This document shows, piece by piece, positions 34,597 to 43,723 of a DNA stretch of 64,000 nt. A model generated the notes under the pieces. The model worked only from the letters and a program-made list of their open reading frames with translations, did no database searches and had not been told where the DNA came from. The DNA comes from Cacconaster sp964598495 (GTDB taxonomy: Bacteria; Bacteroidota; Bacteroidia; Bacteroidales; UBA932). Made by a program: the position numbers and the translations under genes. The stretch covers positions 66,847 through 130,846 of the forward strand of contig CAZRBY010000003.1 in the NCBI GenBank assembly GCA_964598495.1, given 5' to 3'. How positions within the stretch are numbered: position 1 is the stretch's first letter; each line of letters opens with the position of its first letter.

Positions 34597-36093
34597 ATGA
34601 ACACTACAATGAAAAAATATATAATCTGGATGGTAATCGCGATAGTCGGAGTCACATCATGCTCAAAAGATTACCTCAATCCGTTACCCACGAACTCCGT
34701 TTCAGACGAACAGATATTCTCATCCGTTGCCGCCGCACAAACAGCGCTCAACGCTGCCCACAGATTTATCGGTTCTTATACAAATCACACCCTCGCCTAC
34801 ATCATGTCCGACGTGATGGGTGAAGATGCCACCGTCACCTCAGGTGCATACGGAAGGCCTACATATAACTGGAATATGTTTTCATACTCCTACTCGCAGG
34901 AGCCTTCTGCCACCCCCTGGTGGTCAGGCTATTCCAACTATATATGGCCAAACCTCTACAAAGCGATAGACCATGCCAATTCCATTATAGCCTTTGTTCC
35001 GGAGCTGCCCGACGAGCCTGGAAAAGAGGACTTGATAGCTAAGGCCTATGGAGTGAGAGGATACTGCTATCTCTGGCTTGTAAGACTCTTTGCGGTGCCT
35101 TACAATGTAAATCCCAATGCTCCAGGTGTAATACTCCGTCTCGAACCTGCAGTGGCCACTTCAGACCACCTGCCCCGTGCCAGCGTAAAAGATGTGTACG
35201 GCCAGATCATCAAAGACCTGCTTTATGCTTACGATAAGTGTTCTCCTGACAATAAGGATTTCATAACTCCCAAGGCTGCAGCACTGCTTCTTGCCAGGGC
35301 ATATCTGGACATGAATGACTACCCTAATGCAAAGAAATATGCGGAATTTGCCGCAGGAAATGTATTTAACGGTTCCAATCTTATGTCGAAAGAGGAGTGG
35401 CAATCAGGATTCAAGGATCATAATGCCGAGTGGCTCTGGTATCACAATTTTACGCCAACAACCTGCAACATCTACGCTTCAATACCTTCGTTCTACTATC
35501 ACGCCGAAAGATACATCGGATATGAGTATGGCGGCAAGGTAGATATCGATGATATGATGTCCGACAAAGCAGTTGAAATGTGGGATGGTTATGGAACGGT
35601 ACGCTGGACCAAAGCCTTTGTAAACACGTTTGAAGAGGGTGATGCGAGAAAACGTTTCCCCTTCTATTTCTATGAAGAGGACGGATTCTATACCTCGAAA
35701 TTCGGTCACAGGACAATGATGGGTGATGCCGAATTCCCCATGGCAAGAATTGCCGAGGCATACCTCATCAAAGCGGAATGTGAGGCACATCTTGGCGGCA
35801 ATGCCAAATCAGTTCTCAATGCTCTTCAGGTCAAGAGAGGTGCCACTCCTACTGATGGCACTCTTGAGAAAATCTATCTGGAAAGAAGAAAAGAACTCTA
35901 CGGTGAAGGTCATCGACTGCACGACCTCAGACGTCTGCGTCAACCACTTGTAAGAAGCAAACACCCCGAACACTGGGCAAAGTTGGACCTTCCGGCTGAC
36001 AGTCCCAGGTTTATGCTTCCGCTCCCCGAGAATGAGATGATGCACAACAAAGCACTTACTCCAAATGATCAGAACGAATACTGGAGAAAGTAG
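34597..36093 (+). CDS. SusD/RagB-family surface lipoprotein
   Basis: The 498-residue protein has a lipoprotein signal with lipobox VTSC (Cys about 22; an internal ATG at 34609 may be the true start). The body has the SusD TPR-helix layout: DYLNPLPTNSVSDEQIFSS, AYGVRGYCYLWLVRLFAVPY, ARAYLDMNDYPNAKKYAEFA and the C-terminal LEKIYLERRKELYGEGHRLH DLRR signature of the family. SusD proteins cap the SusC channel and bind the ligand. Its spacing to susC and to the S9 peptidase (3 bp) indicates one operon. Confidence 0.95.
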   Translation: MNTTMKKYIIWMVIAIVGVTSCSKDYLNPLPTNSVSDEQIFSSVAAAQTALNAAHRFIGSYTNHTLAYIMSDVMGEDATVTSGAYGRPTYNWNMFSYSYSQEPSATPWWSGYSNYIWPNLYKAIDHANSIIAFVPELPDEPGKEDLIAKAYGVRGYCYLWLVRLFAVPYNVNPNAPGVILRLEPAVATSDHLPRASVKDVYGQIIKDLLYAYDKCSPDNKDFITPKAAALLLARAYLDMNDYPNAKKYAEFAAGNVFNGSNLMSKEEWQSGFKDHNAEWLWYHNFTPTTCNIYASIPSFYYHAERYIGYEYGGKVDIDDMMSDKAVEMWDGYGTVRWTKAFVNTFEEGDARKRFPFYFYEEDGFYTSKFGHRTMMGDAEFPMARIAEAYLIKAECEAHLGGNAKSVLNALQVKRGATPTDGTLEKIYLERRKELYGEGHRLHDLRRLRQPLVRSKHPEHWAKLDLPADSPRFMLPLPENEMMHNKALTPNDQNEYWRK

Positions 36094-36096
36094 ATT

Positions 36097-38064
36097 ATGA
36101 GAAAATCATTTGCAGCGATATTGCTGGGAGTGCTGTTGGCAGCACTCCTTGCAATCTCCTGTAAACAAACAGGAGAAAATGACGAAATAGTAAAGTTTCG
36201 GGGAAGGGATGTCTATGTCAAGTCCTTCCTTACCCAATTCCCCTATTCACCATACGGCATAAAGACGTCGGATGACGCATCGAAACTCTTTTATCTCAGA
36301 AGCGGCAAGACGAGCGAACTTGTGATGCTGGATATCTCAACCGGCAGCGACCTTGACCAAGGGAAGGTTATTAGCAGTGAGGATTTCTCCAAAAAATCAT
36401 TCTGGAGTCATGAATACAACGAGACGGACGGAATGCTTTACTGGATAGGCGACGAGAGAAATGACGAGATCATCAATCTCTATCGTCTGAACATTGAGAC
36501 CGGAGAAATCGAGAAACTTACTGACGTGCCCTATATATATGGGTGGTCATTCAATGCAGGCAAGACGAAAGTCGCCTATGTTGCAAGGCTCGCCCAGAAT
36601 GAGAACAGGTTGGACGAACTACACATTCTCGACTTGGAAACTCTCGAAGACACTCTGGTCTATACGGATGAGGCTGCCTTCAGAATGACCTGGTCTGAAG
36701 TTTCATTCAGCCCCGATGAGAAAAGCGTTATATTGACGGTACTCAAAGATGCCGACAGGACTTATACTAATGCTGCTTGTATAGATCTTGAAAAAGGCAC
36801 TCTCAAAGTTATAACAGACCCCTCGAAGGAGGGCAGTCTGGATGGTACAAATATGCTTTCCCCATGGTATGATGAAAACACAGCCTATTACGTCAGCGAC
36901 CAGACCGGATATCCAAATATCTATTCCTACAACAGAAAGAGTGGCAAGACCACACGAATCACCACCAATGAATCATCTCTTTCGGTTGATTGGATTGAGG
37001 TTGACGGCAGAAAATATCTTTTCGGAATCGAAAACAATCCTGCACAGACCACGGTTTCGATAATAGACCCCCTCAACGGAGTGATAATCGCCAGTGAACA
37101 TTATCAAGTAACACTCGGCATCAAGACTACAGTCGCCAATAAGGCCTATCTCGGTGCAGGTGCTACGGACATTCCTTTTCAGTTATGGGCAGTGACTTTC
37201 GATGGAAAAAGTCTCACAAAAGAGATTGTCGTCGATTTACCTCAGGAGAAAAAGGATAAAATGGTGGCCTCTACTACAGAAAGAGTGACCATTCCTACAT
37301 TTGATATTGACCCTAAAACCGGAGAAACACGCCAACTCCATGCGTATATACTTACTCCAAAGAATCCTCTACCCGAAGGAGAGGAAATTGTGATGATCCA
37401 GTCATTCTACGGAGGAGGCAACTCTTACGATATCGAGCACCAGATATTCAATGCAGCGGGTATGTATGTACTCAGTCCCTCTCCCAGAGGCACAAGCGGA
37501 TTCGGAAGAGATTTTGCAGCCCTCAACGATAGGGATTTGGGTGGCAATGAGATTATTGACATTATCTACTGCGCGCAATATATCTCCGAGAAGCTAGGTA
37601 TTCCGGCTGAAAGAATCGGCGTATTTGGAATGAGCCATGGCGGATATGCTACTATGAGATTGCTCACATTCCCCGGAGAGGTGAATGGTAATAAGGCATT
37701 CTTCCCCTTCGGCTTCGGAGTGGCGGTGGCCGGATTCAGCGACATCATCTATGAGCACAATCACTCAAATATACCTGATTGGACCTATCTGGAAGCGGGT
37801 GACCCCGAAAAAGATAGGAAAAAATTGATTGACAGATCTCCGATTACTCACTATGAGAAAATCACCGGACCTCTGCTCCTTATACATGGCAACCACGACG
37901 ACAGAGTCAACATCGAGGGTTCAAGAATGATGTACAACGCCCTCAAGGGCATTGACAAACCCGTTGAATTTCTCGAAGTGGATGGTCAGGGACACGGCTT
38001 TAAAGGCATAGACAACAATATGCTCTATTACCGCACGATCCTGAATTTCATAGACAGACTGTAA
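36097..38064 (+). CDS. S9-family prolyl-oligopeptidase-like lipoprotein
   Basis: The 655-residue protein has a lipoprotein signal (lipobox AISC, Cys about 24). The N-terminal 370 residues have repeated beta-propeller-like units (SDQTGYPNIYSYNRKSGKTT and similar). The C-terminal alpha/beta hydrolase has the nucleophile Ser in GMSHGGYATM, Asp in HGNHDDRVN and His in GQGHGFKG, the S9 triad in order. It would cleave oligopeptides, on the surface or in the periplasm. The ATG is 3 bp after the susD stop, so this peptidase is an integral part of the SusCD operon, similar in idea to peptide import by RagAB. Confidence 0.92.
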   Translation: MRKSFAAILLGVLLAALLAISCKQTGENDEIVKFRGRDVYVKSFLTQFPYSPYGIKTSDDASKLFYLRSGKTSELVMLDISTGSDLDQGKVISSEDFSKKSFWSHEYNETDGMLYWIGDERNDEIINLYRLNIETGEIEKLTDVPYIYGWSFNAGKTKVAYVARLAQNENRLDELHILDLETLEDTLVYTDEAAFRMTWSEVSFSPDEKSVILTVLKDADRTYTNAACIDLEKGTLKVITDPSKEGSLDGTNMLSPWYDENTAYYVSDQTGYPNIYSYNRKSGKTTRITTNESSLSVDWIEVDGRKYLFGIENNPAQTTVSIIDPLNGVIIASEHYQVTLGIKTTVANKAYLGAGATDIPFQLWAVTFDGKSLTKEIVVDLPQEKKDKMVASTTERVTIPTFDIDPKTGETRQLHAYILTPKNPLPEGEEIVMIQSFYGGGNSYDIEHQIFNAAGMYVLSPSPRGTSGFGRDFAALNDRDLGGNEIIDIIYCAQYISEKLGIPAERIGVFGMSHGGYATMRLLTFPGEVNGNKAFFPFGFGVAVAGFSDIIYEHNHSNIPDWTYLEAGDPEKDRKKLIDRSPITHYEKITGPLLLIHGNHDDRVNIEGSRMMYNALKGIDKPVEFLEVDGQGHGFKGIDNNMLYYRTILNFIDRL

Positions 38065-38120
38065 GGTTAGTTTTGAGTTCCGAGTTACTAAATACTCGGC
38101 ACTATCCTATGAATTGTATT

Positions 38121-38178
38121 ACTTCAACAACATCAGTCAGAAAATACAAAAAAATCTCTATGCTGATGTTGTTGAAGT
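38121..38178. repeat. Perfect 16-bp inverted repeat downstream of the S9 peptidase
   Basis: ACTTCAACAACATCAG (38121-38136) and CTGATGTTGTTGAAGT (38163-38178) are perfect complements around a 26-nt A-rich loop. No T-run follows, so it is not a standard terminator. It may be a transcript-stabilising stem or a small mobile-element relic. Confidence 0.85.
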
Positions 38179-38221
38179 TAATTAGCAAATAATATCACGC
38201 GTAACTCGCAACACTGAACAA

Positions 38222-38250
38222 AAAAACTCCTCGGGTCCGAGGAGTTTTTT
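38222..38250. terminator. Bidirectional terminator between the SusCD and pilus operons
   Basis: ACTCCTCGG and CCGAGGAGT form a 9-bp stem with a GT loop, with A-run on the left and T-run on the right, so it can end transcripts from both the S9 peptidase side and the pilus operon (stop at 38258). Confidence 0.9.
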
Positions 38251-38257
38251 GTCTTCA

Positions 38258-41200
38258 TTATGGCGTTGCCGGAATTGGCATATCTTTTACACAACGGGTA
38301 TTCTGCACCTCATTCCAGTTTTTCTCTATAATACTAGCATTATTTTCAATAGTATGTACTCTGAAGGTGGTTACAGGGGCACCATTTCTAAATTTATCAT
38401 AAGCGAAGGTCACAGGGAAGAGATTATTAAGCAGTCCGCCGGGTATAGTAAAATAGTCAATAGTAGAAGTCCCATCAGTTGCAGGTCCCATTTCGCCTCT
38501 ATCTATAAGGTATATTAAAACCAATTCCACTTGATTGGGTGTTCTCCACCCTGTTATACCTTTCTCAACATAAGAGTCACAAGGATCTTTGCCTTTTGCA
38601 TAGGTATTGGCAAAGATAGTGGAAAGTGCTCCTCCTGTGTTTAAATTCTTTTCAGCAACATAGAAATAATATGTAAGAGTGTTGGCTGCTTCCCTCATAA
38701 CATGCGGCGCGGGTAGAGGACCACTCTCCACAAATCTCGAACGGTAGGTGCTTGGGTCGAGGTTTCGAGTTATTCTGACATAAGCAGGCGAACTCGCCGT
38801 CGCTTTTGTAAGGAAAGCCATTTTGCCAAAGTCATCACCGGCAGATTCGGTAATGTCATTGTTTGGAGCGCCCGCTACTATTGTGCCCGGGAGATTTCTA
38901 AAACATCTTACTCTTTTTGGAGAGTTTGCATGTCCAAGTGCTACTCCTTCATCTGACCAATAACAACCTATATATCCATTAGTATTTCGCTTAGGTGTGG
39001 TAACTTGCATATGACTCTCATCAAACCTTGTGGGCAGATTGCTTCTATCTCTTAAGTGATGGAACCAATAAATATCCGGAATGGTAGCTCTACCGATATA
39101 GGTATTAAGCATCTGATAAAAAGAGGGGAGATACCACTTTATTTCGTCCTTATCTATTATACCGTTACCATTATTATCCCTATTCCTCTGCAGACAAGCA
39201 AAAGCACCTGTATTATAAAGTTTTGAATTAAAATTAGCCCAATCATTCTCCGCTGCTCCTTGATTTGCATAAGTAGGATCACCGGATATCGGGCTCATTA
39301 CATTGCCGGTATTGGAACGAGTCTGCACGGTTTTGAATTTCCAGAGAGAGTTGCCGCTACCATCAGCATTAAATGTAATACGCCAAGTTGAACTACCGGT
39401 AGTCTTTGCCCATATATTGTACACATTGTGTAAGCCGTTCATTTTTCTTACATCATTATATGTTACTCCGCTATAACTTACTCTTGGAGTCGCTACCGGA
39501 GAGGTCTCTTCTATTGCTTCTATACCATATCCATCTATACGTGCAATCGTATGTTGACTATAAATAGTCCAAATAGACTTTTGGTAAACGACAAACGCAT
39601 CTCTATATAACTGTGATTGTTTATCTTTACTTATGAAGTTTTGGAAATAAACAAACATGCTCCTTGGAGGCAAATTCACAAAATCGGCAAATCTGATAGG
39701 TATAGAGCTGTTTATCGGGTGGCGGTCATAGAAAAATTCATCCACATAAACAGTGAACTTAATTGAACTATCTGCTCTTATGTAGTTATCAAGTGCACCG
39801 TTTTTAATCATATCGTTCAACTCGTCAACCATAATCCTCGGTGTAGGACTATCTTTAGTGGCTTGATCACCGGGGTAAGGTACCAAGAGGTTGGAAGTTT
39901 TAGGAATCGGGGTAAAAGAGATCCACTTTATATCCTTTTTGCCTAAGGTTGGCAGACTGGGCTTGTCAAAAGGTGTACTTGCAATAAAAGAAACACTGCA
40001 ATTTGAATTTTTAATTTCTTTTATATGCCTTTTATGTATTGACATTTCCACATTTGCATAATGAGAATCCACAAAAACCTCATTTGGCGAGTAAGACACT
40101 ATACCTTCCGTTAGTGAGTTCACCTCCTTTCCCGCCAGAGTAGGATCGTCATAAAGGTCTGTATTAGCCCCTTGCACATCAGCCTCTATGACAACATCTT
40201 TTACTCCCTTGATATAGACATTATAGGTATATGTGTAATTTGCCAATACACGATAGTCGTTGGGGTCATTCGGATCATGACCCAGCGGGAAGTAATAGTA
40301 GACATTGGCATGGTAGAGATTTGTAGGATCACTTGAGTTTAACTGGGCCCTGATACGAACAAAGGTGCACATCTGTGGTGCATACTCAAAAGAAGGTTTG
40401 TCGGAGAACATCTCTCCTATATTCATGCCGTTTTCATCTTTTAGCAGCTTTGTGCGAAGTTTAAAAGCTTCTGCTCCTGAAGCAGTAATCTCTTTTGTCG
40501 GCACCTGGCAGTTTTCCATTTGATAATAATAAAAATCACCTATAAGCTGTGCAGGTTGGGTAGAACCCGGGGGAATACGAGTAATAGTTGGGTCTTCAGG
40601 TGAGTCAAACTCTGCCGAAGGAATGGCATAGACATCATTTTGCCTGTTTTCATAACTGAAAACAAGAGGCCTGTCTGCCACTACAAGGCCTCTACGTGGG
40701 ACATTTTCGACGGAATAACTTATCAAATCTACTGAAAGCTTACCAATTACATCAGGATGAAGGAAAACCCTGAAACGAACCTTACTTTCAATATTTCGAA
40801 GTGTAATATTTACATTGGGTTCCATCCCGCAGGCGACAAAAACGTTTGCTCTACCCCACATAAGTATGTTGTTTCTTATGCCGGTATTTGATGGTGCCTG
40901 ATAGACATTTAGGAATTCTACTTCAAGTGCCTTAAGTTGAGACTCTGTAGATATGGCATCCAACATCTCTTTAGTGATGTTCATATTGTGCGATCCATCT
41001 ATATTAGCTATCAGATAGATAATATTTGAGCCTGTTGGGAGCGTTATATTATTTAATGTACCTTCTGTAAATGGAAACTCAAGACCAAGTTCGGATTTGT
41101 TATAAAAACGGCTCAAGGACCCCCTCCTATTTCCTTCACTATCAAACACGATGATATAAAGATCGGAGATAGCCTCCTCTACATACTGTGGTGGCTCAGG

Positions 41201-41353
41201 AGATTTTACGGTTATTTCAGGAGCCGCAGGCTTGTTGAACCCGAAATTTAAGGTCACACTTTGGCAATCGCCCTCTTTTGAGAAGGGATCTTTTATGTTA
41301 CAACCTGCAAGTATTAACAAAGAAAAGAAAATATATATAACTCTTTTGGTCAT
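38258..41353 (-). CDS. Large fimbrial tip-type lipoprotein of the type V pilus operon
   Basis: The 1031-residue lipoprotein (lipobox ILAGC, Cys about 18) begins with a fimbrillin-like domain (about 25-420: VTLNFGFNK, ISDLYIIVFDSEGNRRG, LIANIDGS) of the kind seen in DUF4906/Mfa5-like accessory fimbrillins. A long C-terminal region (about 420-1031) has many Trp and ends in a lectin-like stretch with KWYLPSFYQMLN, GCYWSDE, RCFRNLP and NTRCVKDM. It is last in the operon and overlaps the preceding gene by 4 bp. A tip or adhesin role is inferred from size, order and architecture. Confidence 0.75.
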   Translation of the reverse strand: MTKRVIYIFFSLLILAGCNIKDPFSKEGDCQSVTLNFGFNKPAAPEITVKSPEPPQYVEEAISDLYIIVFDSEGNRRGSLSRFYNKSELGLEFPFTEGTLNNITLPTGSNIIYLIANIDGSHNMNITKEMLDAISTESQLKALEVEFLNVYQAPSNTGIRNNILMWGRANVFVACGMEPNVNITLRNIESKVRFRVFLHPDVIGKLSVDLISYSVENVPRRGLVVADRPLVFSYENRQNDVYAIPSAEFDSPEDPTITRIPPGSTQPAQLIGDFYYYQMENCQVPTKEITASGAEAFKLRTKLLKDENGMNIGEMFSDKPSFEYAPQMCTFVRIRAQLNSSDPTNLYHANVYYYFPLGHDPNDPNDYRVLANYTYTYNVYIKGVKDVVIEADVQGANTDLYDDPTLAGKEVNSLTEGIVSYSPNEVFVDSHYANVEMSIHKRHIKEIKNSNCSVSFIASTPFDKPSLPTLGKKDIKWISFTPIPKTSNLLVPYPGDQATKDSPTPRIMVDELNDMIKNGALDNYIRADSSIKFTVYVDEFFYDRHPINSSIPIRFADFVNLPPRSMFVYFQNFISKDKQSQLYRDAFVVYQKSIWTIYSQHTIARIDGYGIEAIEETSPVATPRVSYSGVTYNDVRKMNGLHNVYNIWAKTTGSSTWRITFNADGSGNSLWKFKTVQTRSNTGNVMSPISGDPTYANQGAAENDWANFNSKLYNTGAFACLQRNRDNNGNGIIDKDEIKWYLPSFYQMLNTYIGRATIPDIYWFHHLRDRSNLPTRFDESHMQVTTPKRNTNGYIGCYWSDEGVALGHANSPKRVRCFRNLPGTIVAGAPNNDITESAGDDFGKMAFLTKATASSPAYVRITRNLDPSTYRSRFVESGPLPAPHVMREAANTLTYYFYVAEKNLNTGGALSTIFANTYAKGKDPCDSYVEKGITGWRTPNQVELVLIYLIDRGEMGPATDGTSTIDYFTIPGGLLNNLFPVTFAYDKFRNGAPVTTFRVHTIENNASIIEKNWNEVQNTRCVKDMPIPATP

Positions 41354-42651
41354 TTTACTTCGTTGTTATTTCTCCAATTGAATATGGGTATGTCGTACAT
41401 TAATTCTTGAACTGCGGTAGAAGAAAAATGTATGTTCAATGTCTGATTTTCAACATACCAAGGCAAACTTACAGTATAAATATAATGTCTATTGCGATAC
41501 AAATTATAATCAGCATCTCTATCTATCATCAGGTCTGTATATCGCAATTTATTCTCGGTCATACTCTGCATTTGGGCTTTTGTCGCAGTCAGCAATGGAA
41601 ATTTAAATATCATATTACCGGCCGGTGAACTGTCAATCACTTTCACTTTTGTAATTTCTATTTGAGCGTATAAAGTGCCGTTAACGCTGTTTTCTGCGAC
41701 CCAGTCGGGAGGATTTGTTTTTGAAAAAACCTTCTCAGGAACAAAAAGACTATCCAAAACAACATTTGTAGAGCCATCCCACGGCGCATCATAGAGTGTT
41801 AAATTTATGGATGTTGAAGCAGTATTCCAAGGCTTTTCCGCAAGAGTGTAGGTTGTGGGTACTCCAAAAAGGGTAATTTTCAAATTTGAAGGTTTTTCTG
41901 TGTTCAGACAGGCAGGATTGATAGAATTAATGGTAATATCAAATTTAGCCATTGAACGAAGCAATCCGACTCTATAGCCATTGTCTTCCAAATAGGCTTC
42001 AGGAAATGAACTCACAGGCAAAAACACACGTATGCCTGAAAGTGTCGGTCTCCATAAAAATGGATTGTTTTTGGTTCCCGATTCAATCTTTTGGTCATAA
42101 TAGATACGACTCATCATACGAATATGATTTGAGTAATCTTTGTTTGATTCACTATAAGTGCGATTTTTATAAAAGACATCATCTATGACGGAAAGCAGAG
42201 GCCTATTCAGTATGCTATCTATAATACCAACGGTGGGGTTGGCTATATACATTATATGATAGTACCCCGATTGAGGCAATGCGATTTCGTATTCGTCGGT
42301 TTTAAGTGCCTTCCACTTTGTACCTATGGTGATATAGCTTTTAGGATCTGTCGGATCGGAGTTATCTATTTGAACCGGCGTATTGGCACTATTTGTATTC
42401 AGGTCCAATATTACGGATTTTCCTAAGGTCTTGGGAACAATACAAACAAGTAATCTGGAAATATTATTGTCATTTGGTGATTCCAACGATATAGTACCTT
42501 TCAGCAAAGCAGAAAGACCTATCCTCACTTGATGCTCATCATCAATCGAAGGAGTCAGTCTCTTTTGAGAACATCCTGCAAATAAAATTAGCAGGGGCAG
42601 CAAAAGAACTGCTATGCAAAAAGTCTGTTTTATATTGTTTTTAGTCATCAT
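41350..42651 (-). CDS. Accessory fimbrillin-like lipoprotein
   Basis: The 433-residue lipoprotein (lipobox LFAGC; two adjacent ATGs, 42651 and 42648) has a beta-rich body typical of minor fimbrillins: RIGLSALLKG, ISRLLVCIVPKTLG, SGYYHIMYIANP, YRNRHYIYTVSLPWYVENQT and LNIHFSS at the end. It corresponds by position to the accessory subunits between anchor and tip in Bacteroidales pilus operons. It is 8 bp behind the anchor gene and overlaps the tip gene by 4 bp (ATGA). Confidence 0.7.
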   Translation of the reverse strand: MMTKNNIKQTFCIAVLLLPLLILFAGCSQKRLTPSIDDEHQVRIGLSALLKGTISLESPNDNNISRLLVCIVPKTLGKSVILDLNTNSANTPVQIDNSDPTDPKSYITIGTKWKALKTDEYEIALPQSGYYHIMYIANPTVGIIDSILNRPLLSVIDDVFYKNRTYSESNKDYSNHIRMMSRIYYDQKIESGTKNNPFLWRPTLSGIRVFLPVSSFPEAYLEDNGYRVGLLRSMAKFDITINSINPACLNTEKPSNLKITLFGVPTTYTLAEKPWNTASTSINLTLYDAPWDGSTNVVLDSLFVPEKVFSKTNPPDWVAENSVNGTLYAQIEITKVKVIDSSPAGNMIFKFPLLTATKAQMQSMTENKLRYTDLMIDRDADYNLYRNRHYIYTVSLPWYVENQTLNIHFSSTAVQELMYDIPIFNWRNNNEVK

Positions 42652-42659
42652 ACCCGATT

Positions 42660-43634
42660 TTATAACCCATCAACGTTATATGAGTGTACGGCCCAATTGT
42701 TGATGACGAGTCCTATTGCAACATATTCCCCGGGACAATCACAAGCATGTGCCTCAATCTCAATATCAAAGTCATTTATACAACGTGGGTTAAGAAGTTC
42801 ATATGCACCGGTTCCTTTCGCAAGGAGAATAGCACCAAGAAGATTGAACTCGTTGGAATTACCGAGTATTTCTTCATCAAAAGGGATTTTTGCACCGCTA
42901 TGGGCATCTTGTATTGATATTACGGAATGATAATGACCGTCAATCTGCAAGACTGTCATTTCCGACACCATTGAAGTCTCGGTGTAAAACGTGGTTATAG
43001 GGTATTTATAAGTGGGATCACTAGGAAAAATCTTACCGTTATAACTATATCTATGATTTCCCGCAACTAAGCCCAATTTATAATTGTCCGGTTTTTTAAA
43101 ACCTGTGACGGTGACTTTTATTCTGTTGGTATATTCACGCAAGTTCAATCCCTTATCTACAAACAAATCTTCCTTCTCCCCTACCGTTACAATATCCGTT
43201 TGACCGAAATATAATCTTTCACCAATAAGATTTGCATTCTCTTTAAGGATAAGATAGAGATCATCCGGCGTAGTGGCGCCAACCTCCAACTTTTCAAATG
43301 CATAAAGGTCAGCGTTGCCGGAGCATGCCCAAGCCATGACTCTGTAATTTCCAGCTTCATTAAGGTGAACCAAGGTTTTTGACTCAGAAGTCAACTTTAT
43401 TCCATTTTCTTCCTGAACCCTGAATAATTTATTATTGGAATCAAAAACGAAGAAAGTAGCTCTCGCAATCTCTTCAGGATAGGAGGGCGTTCTATCACAT
43501 TCGGTTTGCTCGTAAAGGTGTACATAAACTCCCCTCGGACAATTTTCATAATTGTCATAAATAAGCCAATCACACGACGATACGATAAGAATAACAAGAA
43601 GCGATACAGTTATTCCATATTTAATAAATCTCAT
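42660..43634 (-). CDS. FimB/Mfa2-family pilus anchor lipoprotein
   Basis: The 324-residue lipoprotein (lipobox IVSSC, Cys about 21) matches FimB/Mfa2: NCPRGVYVHLYEQTECDRTP, ATFFVFDSNNKLF, GNYRVMAWAC, and a beta-sandwich ending NNWAVHSYNVDGL. Mfa2 anchors the pilus in the outer membrane and limits its length. The C-terminal motif W-x-V-H-S-Y-N-V-D is shared with the major pilin upstream. An 89-bp gap with a strong hairpin separates it from that pilin gene. Confidence 0.85.
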   Translation of the reverse strand: MRFIKYGITVSLLVILIVSSCDWLIYDNYENCPRGVYVHLYEQTECDRTPSYPEEIARATFFVFDSNNKLFRVQEENGIKLTSESKTLVHLNEAGNYRVMAWACSGNADLYAFEKLEVGATTPDDLYLILKENANLIGERLYFGQTDIVTVGEKEDLFVDKGLNLREYTNRIKVTVTGFKKPDNYKLGLVAGNHRYSYNGKIFPSDPTYKYPITTFYTETSMVSEMTVLQIDGHYHSVISIQDAHSGAKIPFDEEILGNSNEFNLLGAILLAKGTGAYELLNPRCINDFDIEIEAHACDCPGEYVAIGLVINNWAVHSYNVDGL

Positions 43635-43670
43635 GTTATATCTTTTTGCTTATGGTTTTAATTTATTACA

Positions 43671-43695
43671 ACCAAGCGAGGGTCTCTCGCTTGGT
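43671..43695 (-). terminator. Hairpin between major pilin and anchor genes (possible attenuator)
   Basis: ACCAAGCGAG and CTCGCTTGGT form a perfect 10-bp stem with a 5-nt loop. On the minus strand it is followed by TTGTAATAAATT, a broken T-run, so termination may be partial, which would lower anchor expression relative to pilin. Confidence 0.75.
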
Positions 43696-43723
43696 CATAA
43701 GATTGGAGAGTTTATATTATTGA

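Noticed and set aside
31425..36093. Glycan utilisation locus (PUL)
   Set aside because: SusC and SusD are present, but no glycoside hydrolase, sulfatase, lyase or regulator is nearby; an S9 peptidase follows instead.
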